Below, one piece after another: positions 59,122 to 64,000 of a stretch of DNA of 64,000 nt. Both the position numbers and the translations under genes were made by a program. The DNA is from Anaerozeibacter quisquiliarum (GTDB lineage Bacteria; Bacillota; Clostridia; Christensenellales; Aristaeellaceae), in the NCBI GenBank assembly GCA_051162045.1, contig JBISDI010000020.1; one strand, 5' to 3'. The notes under the pieces are model-generated. The model saw only the letters and a list, made by a program, of their open reading frames with translations. It searched no databases and was not told the origin of the DNA. Numbering within the stretch: the first letter of the stretch is position 1; each line of letters begins with the position of its first letter.

Positions 59122-60705
59122 ATGCAAGCCGACAGAAGAGTCACTACAATACCGGCGTCCATCAGCAGATTTACGGCGTTTCCGGTTGCTTCCCAGCAAA
59201 AAAGGAAAGTGGCCGCTTACGCCCGCGTATCCACCGATAGTGACGAGCAGTTCACCAGCTATGAGGCGCAAATCGATTATTACACAAGCTACATCAAGAG
59301 CCGTGAAGAGTGGAAGTTCATTTCCGTTTATACCGACGAGGGTATAACGGGAACGAGCACCAAGCGCCGGGAAGGGTTCAAGCAGATGATCGCCGACGCG
59401 CTTGCTGGACAAATCGATTTGATTGTAACGAAGAGCGTGTCCAGATTTGCGCGCAACACTGTCGACTCCCTGACTACCATCCGCAAACTGAAGGAGCGCG
59501 GCACAGAGGTCTACTTCGAAAAAGAGAATATCTGGACGTTCGACAGCAAGGGTGAATTGCTGATCACGATCATGTCCTCGCTGGCGCAGGAGGAGAGCCG
59601 GAGCATATCCGAAAACTGTACGTGGGGCCAGCGCAAGCGGATGGCGGACGGAAAAGTAACTGTGCCCTTCGGTCGTTTCCTTGGATACGACCGAGGCGAT
59701 GATGGGAATCTGGTCGTCAATCCCAAGGAGGCGGGGGTTGTTCGCGAGATTTACAGACTTTTCCTAAGTGGCCTGACGCCTCACGCCATCGCGAAGATAC
59801 TGACTGAACGCGGGATTGCTACGCCTGGCGGGAAAACGAGATGGATACAAGGCACGGTGCAGAGCATTCTCACCAACGAAAAATACAAGGGTGACGCGCT
59901 GCTCCAAAAGTGCTACACGGCGGATTTCCTCACCAAGCGTCAGGTTCGAAACCACGGCGAAATCCCTCAGTACTACGTCGAAAACAACCATGAAGCCATT
60001 ATCCCTAGGCACACTTACGAACTAGTGCAGCAGGAAATCCAGAGGCGCAAGAACGTTCGGGGACGCTATAGCGGCGTTGACATCTTTGCCTCGCGTATCA
60101 GATGTGGAGAGTGCGGGGCTTTTTATGGGGCAAAAGTCTGGCACTCCAACAGCAAGTACCGGAAGGTCATCTACCGCTGCAACAGCAAATATGGCGGAGG
60201 CCACTCCTGCAAAACGCCCCACTTGCAGGAGGAAGAAATCAAAGCCTTGTTCGTGCGTGCGGTCAATCAGCTGCTCAGCGGAAAGGATGAAGTAATCGCC
60301 AACCTTGAAGCAGTCACCGGCATCTTGTTCGATGCGAGTGAGATTGCCAACAAAAAGACCGCGGTCAAGGAAGAGATGAACGCCCTGATGGAGCGCATCC
60401 AGGGCATGATCGCAGAAAACGCGCACGTCCCGCTAGAACAGAGCGATTACGTCAGACGGTATGACTCGTTGGCCAGCAAGTATGAAGCGCTCATGTCTGA
60501 GCACGATCGGCTGGAAGCCGAGATCACCGACAAGGTTTCACGACGGGAAAGCATGAACCAGTTCATCACCATACTGCGGCAGCAAGACGGGCTTGTTCGC
60601 GAATTTGATGAAAACCTCTGGGGCAGTCTGGTCGAGGTCGTCACGGTCTACAGCGATATAGACGTGCGCTTCACCTTCAGGAATGGAACCATCATCCCAA
60701 CGTGA
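59122..60705 (+). CDS. Large serine recombinase 2
   Basis: The ATG at 59122 follows GAGGG and gives 527 residues. Ser37 in 'VAAYARVSTDSDEQ' is the nucleophile; 'TKSVSRFARNTVDSLTTIR' and 'SSLAQEESRSISENCTWGQR' complete the resolvase domain. The recombinase domain ('FLGYDRGDDGNLVVNPKEA'), the zinc ribbon 'IRCGECGAFYGAKVW', and a coiled coil (residues about 420-490, 'SDYVRRYDSLASKYEALMSE') follow. This is a full phage-integrase layout. It should integrate and excise the element; the attachment sites were not identified. Confidence 0.93.
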   Translation: MQADRRVTTIPASISRFTAFPVASQQKRKVAAYARVSTDSDEQFTSYEAQIDYYTSYIKSREEWKFISVYTDEGITGTSTKRREGFKQMIADALAGQIDLIVTKSVSRFARNTVDSLTTIRKLKERGTEVYFEKENIWTFDSKGELLITIMSSLAQEESRSISENCTWGQRKRMADGKVTVPFGRFLGYDRGDDGNLVVNPKEAGVVREIYRLFLSGLTPHAIAKILTERGIATPGGKTRWIQGTVQSILTNEKYKGDALLQKCYTADFLTKRQVRNHGEIPQYYVENNHEAIIPRHTYELVQQEIQRRKNVRGRYSGVDIFASRIRCGECGAFYGAKVWHSNSKYRKVIYRCNSKYGGGHSCKTPHLQEEEIKALFVRAVNQLLSGKDEVIANLEAVTGILFDASEIANKKTAVKEEMNALMERIQGMIAENAHVPLEQSDYVRRYDSLASKYEALMSEHDRLEAEITDKVSRRESMNQFITILRQQDGLVREFDENLWGSLVEVVTVYSDIDVRFTFRNGTIIPT

Positions 60706-60724
60706 CCGCAAGCGGAAATATTAA

Positions 60725-60757
60725 TCCTGCCGCTCACTTTGAGCGGCGGGATTTTTC
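60725..60757 (+). terminator. Terminator after the recombinase genes
   Basis: TCCTGCCGCTC and GAGCGGCGGGA pair (one mismatch) around ACTTT, followed by TTTTT. Confidence 0.85.
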
Positions 60758-60998
60758 TATGCGACTGGCTATGAAATCAGCGGTCACCGCATGACCTAAT
60801 GGGAGCAATACCTCGACTGCAGGGGGCCAGAATATCGACCGCTCAGGAAACGCAAGAGACGTCCGGAGATGACATTCGCGCAAACCCGAATATCGGTCTG
60901 CACCAACTGACAAGAGGAGCCGAAGCGTTTGCCGTTACAGCCTCTCTTTTAAAATCCCACAGGGTCATGGATGGATTCATATGAATAGGCATTGCTCA
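60758..60998 (+). other. Non-coding region, right boundary candidate
   Basis: About 240 bases between the recombinase terminator and the next promoter. A short open frame (60799-60984) has no ribosome binding site. The prophage attachment site may lie here, but I found no matching core on the left side. Confidence 0.4.
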
Positions 60999-61027
60999 TT
61001 GCGTAATTCGCTATCGAGTGCTATAAT
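60999..61027 (+). promoter_or_regulatory. Promoter of the ODP/HD-GYP operon
   Basis: TTGCGT, 17 bases, TATAAT, about 40 bases before the ATG at 61068. Confidence 0.7.
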
Positions 61028-61067
61028 CGAGCCACCGGAAGATAATGGAGCGAAGAGGGTGATGACC

Positions 61068-61886
61068 ATGTCAACGGACGCACTGGATTATAGTGACTTC
61101 ATAGAGATTGCGGAGGGGACATATTGGGTCGGCTATGCGGATAAAAAGGCCGGACTCCACTGCAACCCGTACTTGATCGCCGATGGAGACGAAGCCGTGC
61201 TCATTGATAGCGGCAGCAGAAACGAATTTAGTACGGTAATGTTGAAAATCATGAGAACAGGAACAAATCTGAATAGTATTAATCGATTGATATATCAGCA
61301 CTATGATCCCGACCTGTGTGGGAATATTCCGCATGTAGAAGCGACGCTTGAAAATGATGATCTACAAATCATATCTCACTATGAAAACAACATTTTCATC
61401 AACTATTATGGAGCAAAATCCCCAAAGAGATGTATTGAGCAACTCGATTTCCATTATGACTTTGCGAGCGGAAGACATCTCCAATTTATTCTGACACCGT
61501 ATGCCCATTCGCCCGGAAGCTTCATGACATACGACACGAAAACAAAGGTGTTATTCAGCAGTGACATCTTTGGGAGTTATGATAATAGTTGGGATCTCTA
61601 TGCACGCATGTTTGAAAAGTGCACAGACTGTATCCCTCAGGACGTATGCCCGATTACGAATAAACGATGCCATCTCTACGGAATACTGGATTTTCACAAG
61701 CGTATAATGACATCCGGAAAAGCGCTCATGTATGCACTGGATAAGATCAAAGATCTGGAAGTAAACTTGATAGCACCGCAACACGGGAGCATTCTACAGA
61801 CCTCTTTCACGCGAGAACTCGTAATTCAAAAGCTTAAGTCTTTGGGTCCAGTAGGGATCGACCGTTTACTTGGAGGGGCATCATGA
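61068..61886 (+). CDS. ODP-type (oxygen-binding diiron) metallo-beta-lactamase-fold protein
   Basis: The ATG at 61068 is eight bases after GAAGAGGG; the product has 272 residues. 'GTYWVGYADKKAGLHCNPYL' and 'DGDEAVLIDSGSRNEF', then 'YQHYDPDLCGNIPHVE' in place of the classic HxExDH, 'YAHSPGSFMTYD' and 'LFSSDIFGS' mark the oxygen-binding diiron protein branch near flavodiiron proteins. No flavodoxin domain follows. Members of this branch reversibly bind oxygen at a diiron site and are associated with signalling genes. The next gene, a PAS/HD-GYP protein, overlaps it by four bases, so it probably acts as an oxygen sensor for that protein. Confidence 0.8.
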   Translation: MSTDALDYSDFIEIAEGTYWVGYADKKAGLHCNPYLIADGDEAVLIDSGSRNEFSTVMLKIMRTGTNLNSINRLIYQHYDPDLCGNIPHVEATLENDDLQIISHYENNIFINYYGAKSPKRCIEQLDFHYDFASGRHLQFILTPYAHSPGSFMTYDTKTKVLFSSDIFGSYDNSWDLYARMFEKCTDCIPQDVCPITNKRCHLYGILDFHKRIMTSGKALMYALDKIKDLEVNLIAPQHGSILQTSFTRELVIQKLKSLGPVGIDRLLGGAS

Positions 61887-63166
61887 TGGCGCGAAAGTTG
61901 CGTACGAAATCATTCCCATCATTCTCCAATGCCGAGACCTGCACAAACGGGCACCTGTTGACGATGTTTGACCATCTTGCGGATCAGGTGGACTTCGGGA
62001 TTCATGCAAAGCTGATCTCAGAGCTGATGGTCAGATATGCTGAGATGTCGAAGCAGCTGGAAGAAAAGAATCGGGCGCTGGTCTTGAGTGATGATGCACG
62101 CCGCGAAGCTCAAAGAATCGCAAAACTGGGCAACTGGAGTTTGGATATTCATAAGCAGAAGCTCTGGTGGTCAGATATGATGTACCGGGTACTGGATTTG
62201 GATCCATCCATTGACCCAAACTTAGATGCATATTTCCAGCGCGTCCATCCGGAGGACTATGACAGGATCTATCAAAGCGCCATAAAAGTAATGGAGGGCG
62301 ACGCGCCCAAGGAACACCGCTACAGAATCCTTACAAAGGATGGTAGCATCAAATGGGTACACACGCAATACGTCGTCGACCATGACTCATCCGGAAAGCC
62401 TGTGTCCGTGCACGGTACCATTCAAGACATCACCGAGCAGAAAACGGCGGAAGAAAAACTGAAAAGATACAACACCAAGCTTGAGGAAATGGTCCGGGAA
62501 AAGGTGCGAGAGATCAGCGAATCTCAGATGGCAACGATCTACGCGCTGGTGAAACTGGCGGAGTCCAGAGACGATGATACAGGCGAGCATATTGTCAGAA
62601 CATCTGAGTACTGCCGTTTGTTGGCGACGGCTCTCAGGGCATCGGGCCATTATTCAGACGAAATAGACGACGCGTTCATTGAAAATATCACGAAGGCCAG
62701 CCCACTCCACGACATAGGGAAAGTCGGCATCCCAGATGTGATTTTGCTCAAGCCGGGCAGACTGACGCCAGAAGAATTTGATACCATGAAGACACACGTA
62801 ACGCTCGGCTACAACACCCTGGCTATGGTGCATAACCAGTATCCTGAGAACGCTTTCGTTCGTGTTGGGATGGACATCGCGCGATATCACCATGAGAAAT
62901 GGGACGGCAGCGGATACAATGGCAAGTTGCATGGGACTGCAATCCCATTGGCTGCGCGAATCATGGCAGTAGCCGATGTGTATGACGCACTCCGTTCAAA
63001 GCGGGTTTATAAGGATGCCTTCTCACATGAGAAGAGCATGGGCATCATTCTGCAGGGAAGCGGTAACCATTTCGACCCACTTCTTGTGGAAGTCTTTATG
63101 TTAAATAACAATGCGATGAAGTCAATATTCGAGTCCGCTCGCAATGAATCTAACGCTTCCAGGTAA
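61883..63166 (+). CDS. PAS/HD-GYP cyclic-di-GMP phosphodiesterase-like protein
   Basis: The start overlaps the ODP stop (ATGATG; ATG at 61883 or 61886), and GGAGG lies six bases before. The 427 residues contain an N-terminal helical part, a PAS domain ('AQRIAKLGNWSLDIHKQKLW' to 'GKPVSVHGTIQDITEQKT'), a coiled coil, and an HD-GYP domain with 'TGEHIVRTSEYC', 'HDIGKVGIPD' and 'YHHEKWDGSGYNGKLHG'. The GYP signature is GYN here, so activity may be altered. It would hydrolyse cyclic di-GMP under control of the ODP partner. Confidence 0.88.
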   Translation: MMARKLRTKSFPSFSNAETCTNGHLLTMFDHLADQVDFGIHAKLISELMVRYAEMSKQLEEKNRALVLSDDARREAQRIAKLGNWSLDIHKQKLWWSDMMYRVLDLDPSIDPNLDAYFQRVHPEDYDRIYQSAIKVMEGDAPKEHRYRILTKDGSIKWVHTQYVVDHDSSGKPVSVHGTIQDITEQKTAEEKLKRYNTKLEEMVREKVREISESQMATIYALVKLAESRDDDTGEHIVRTSEYCRLLATALRASGHYSDEIDDAFIENITKASPLHDIGKVGIPDVILLKPGRLTPEEFDTMKTHVTLGYNTLAMVHNQYPENAFVRVGMDIARYHHEKWDGSGYNGKLHGTAIPLAARIMAVADVYDALRSKRVYKDAFSHEKSMGIILQGSGNHFDPLLVEVFMLNNNAMKSIFESARNESNASR

Positions 63167-63189
63167 ACTCCGCTTGGCTGCTTCCGAGA

Positions 63190-63239
63190 ATGGGTGCAAA
63201 TGCACCTGTATCAAATTATACGGGTGCATTTGCACCCAT
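63190..63239. repeat. Inverted repeat with internally palindromic arms
   Basis: ATGGGTGCAAATGCACC (63190-63206) pairs with GGTGCATTTGCACCCAT (63223-63239); GTAT and ATAC extend the stem inside. TGCACCC occurs twice more just downstream (63243-63259). It lies between the HD-GYP stop and the truncated recombinase. Confidence 0.7.
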
Positions 63240-63267
63240 GGATGCACCCATTGCACCCTTGTATCAA

Positions 63268-63591
63268 TTACGCGCATTTGATTTCGATCTTTCCCTCCAG
63301 CGCATCCTGGACCATCTCCTTGAAGCCGTCACGCTTCTTGGTGTTCGTGGCGCTGATACCCTCGTCGGTGTATACCTTCACGTATTCCCACTCTACCTTG
63401 GAGAGGATGTACTGCGTGTAGTAGTCCACCTGAGCCTCGTAGCTGGTGAGCTGTTCCTCCTGGTCGGTGGAAACACGGGCATACGCGGCCACGCGGCGCT
63501 TGTGGGCTCCGGATATCGGCATGGCAGTGAATCGGTTCAGGGTGGCAGGCATCATTGTCACGCGCGGGGCAAAAGCTCGGGCTTCGCTCAT
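63268..63591 (-). pseudogene. Truncated large serine recombinase (N-terminal part only)
   Basis: From the ATG at 63591 (GGTGGGAG before it) the frame encodes 107 residues with the catalytic Ser41 in 'VAAYARVSTDQEEQ' and 'EGISATNTKKRDGFKEMVQD'. It ends after 'EGKIEIKCA' by a stop, where intact relatives continue with the TKSVSRF motif. The rest of the gene is absent, and the sequence downstream is the inverted repeat region. It overlaps the upstream recombinase stop by four bases, as in intact tandem pairs. It is a broken member of another integrative element. Confidence 0.85.
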
Positions 63592-64000
63592 TTCTCCCAC
63601 CTCTTTCGTGTGCACTCGGCTGCTTGGCGGCGCATATCTTCGTTCCAGCTATCACAGCGCGAATGATCCTGCCATGTACGATCGTCCACGGCGCCGTCCT
63701 TGAATATATAGCGGAGTTGGTTGGGACCGGGTACGAGAATTTGCTGGATGTCTTCAAAGGGGCGCTCACCAAGTACATCCTTGGTCAGTTCCAGCAACGT
63801 ATCTTCGGGGATCTGCTTTCCATGACAGAATGCCTTACCTTTGCGCATAAACGTCCCGCAATTCCAGGCCGCGCGATCGTGCGCCACCTTGCGCTTGTAG
63901 GGCTTTCCGCATCGCGCACAAATCAGCATCCCGCTGAGCTTTTCATGGGCTTGGCCGCTGATGGGCGTGAACCGTGCTGTATTCAACTCGGCGATCTGGC
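63588..64000 (-). CDS. Partial large serine recombinase (C-terminal part, 5' end outside window)
   Basis: The reverse strand is open from the window edge to 63588. It encodes a zinc ribbon ('LICARCGKPYKRKVA' with 'WNCGTFMRKGKAFCHGKQIP') and a C-terminal 'DVLGERPFEDIQQILVPGPN', which follow the recombinase domain in related proteins. The resolvase domain must lie beyond the window. Together with the truncated gene after it, this is the remains of a second recombinase cassette next to the prophage. Confidence 0.8.
   Translation of the reverse strand, partial: QIAELNTARFTPISGQAHEKLSGMLICARCGKPYKRKVAHDRAAWNCGTFMRKGKAFCHGKQIPEDTLLELTKDVLGERPFEDIQQILVPGPNQLRYIFKDGAVDDRTWQDHSRCDSWNEDMRRQAAECTRKRWEK

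Noticed and set aside
60799..60984. A 61-residue open frame after the recombinases
   Set aside because: It has no ribosome binding site or recognisable pattern, and it overlaps the promoter region of the ODP operon.
1..64000. Prophage attachment core (attL/attR)
   Set aside because: I compared the sequence after the recombinases (60706-60998) with the gaps near 1.3-1.8 kb and 4.1-4.9 kb by eye and found no convincing shared core. A systematic direct-repeat search is needed; an empty-site genome would decide it.
1..64000. tRNA genes as integration targets
   Set aside because: No T-loop GTTCGANTC with a cloverleaf around it was found at either edge.

Overview
The window reads as DNA of a fairly GC-rich Gram-positive anaerobe of the Clostridia (Bacillota). 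This is inferred, not proven, from the strong AGGAGG-type ribosome binding sites, the sigma-A type promoters, the tandem large serine recombinases, and the prophage families present (DUF2800, DUF2815, DUF1492, YozE-like, SHOCT and others). Most of it is one siphovirus-type prophage with an HK97-type head. It runs from about 4.9 kb to 60.7 kb, is interrupted by cargo, and is flanked by debris of other mobile elements. No tRNA, rRNA or CRISPR array was seen.

Left flank (1-4.9 kb): a partial PD-(D/E)XK-type gene, a GIY-YIG/DUF4357 nuclease, a decayed serine-recombinase fragment, a two-gene restriction-modification locus on the minus strand, and a patchwork of phage relics. The relics are an isolated head-closure gene, the tail of a connector gene, and a degenerate second copy of the SLOG gene. 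Control region (4.9-9.4 kb): SLOG protein, a conserved unknown, a LexA-type DNA-binding protein and an S24-peptidase repressor on the minus strand. Diverging from them is a Y-family polymerase behind an SOS-box-like palindrome. Early genes (9.9-22.2 kb): sigma-like protein, Cas4-like DUF2800 nuclease, DUF2815 ssDNA-binding protein, family A DNA polymerase, deoxyribosyltransferase-like protein, primase-helicase, YozE-like protein, AntA/AntB antirepressor, VRR-NUC, SNF2-type helicase and DUF1492 regulator. A reverse-strand cargo block (22.8-25.2 kb) holds a gamma-glutamylcyclotransferase-like/amidoligase gene pair.

Packaging and structure (25.4-49.8 kb): four 42-bp hairpin repeats, a ParB-methyltransferase, TerS, TerL, HNH, portal, ClpP-type protease, capsid, connectors, tail tube, chaperones, tape measure, Dit, Tal, fibers, endolysin and holin. 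Three single-gene insertions interrupt this order: a GIY-YIG-like gene with its own promoter and terminator, a reverse-strand DUF4332 gene, and, just before the module, an ACT-like gene with its own promoter.

Right cargo and integration (50.3-64 kb): a HEAT-like protein made of exact 26-residue repeats stands three bases upstream of a protein with two radical-SAM/SPASM halves. The pair lies between the intact endolysin-holin cassette and a broken second endolysin tail. Then come a PAS-GGDEF-HD-GYP protein, a zinc-ribbon gene, a SHOCT gene, two tandem serine recombinases, an ODP-type diiron protein coupled to a PAS-HD-GYP protein, and a truncated recombinase pair from another element.

The strongest candidates for something undescribed are the HEAT-repeat/double radical-SAM pair; a three-copy intergenic element (stem with compensatory changes, GTAAAC in or beside the loop, exactly 16 nt, then TTGACTGGGA); and the 42-bp hairpin iterons upstream of the packaging genes.
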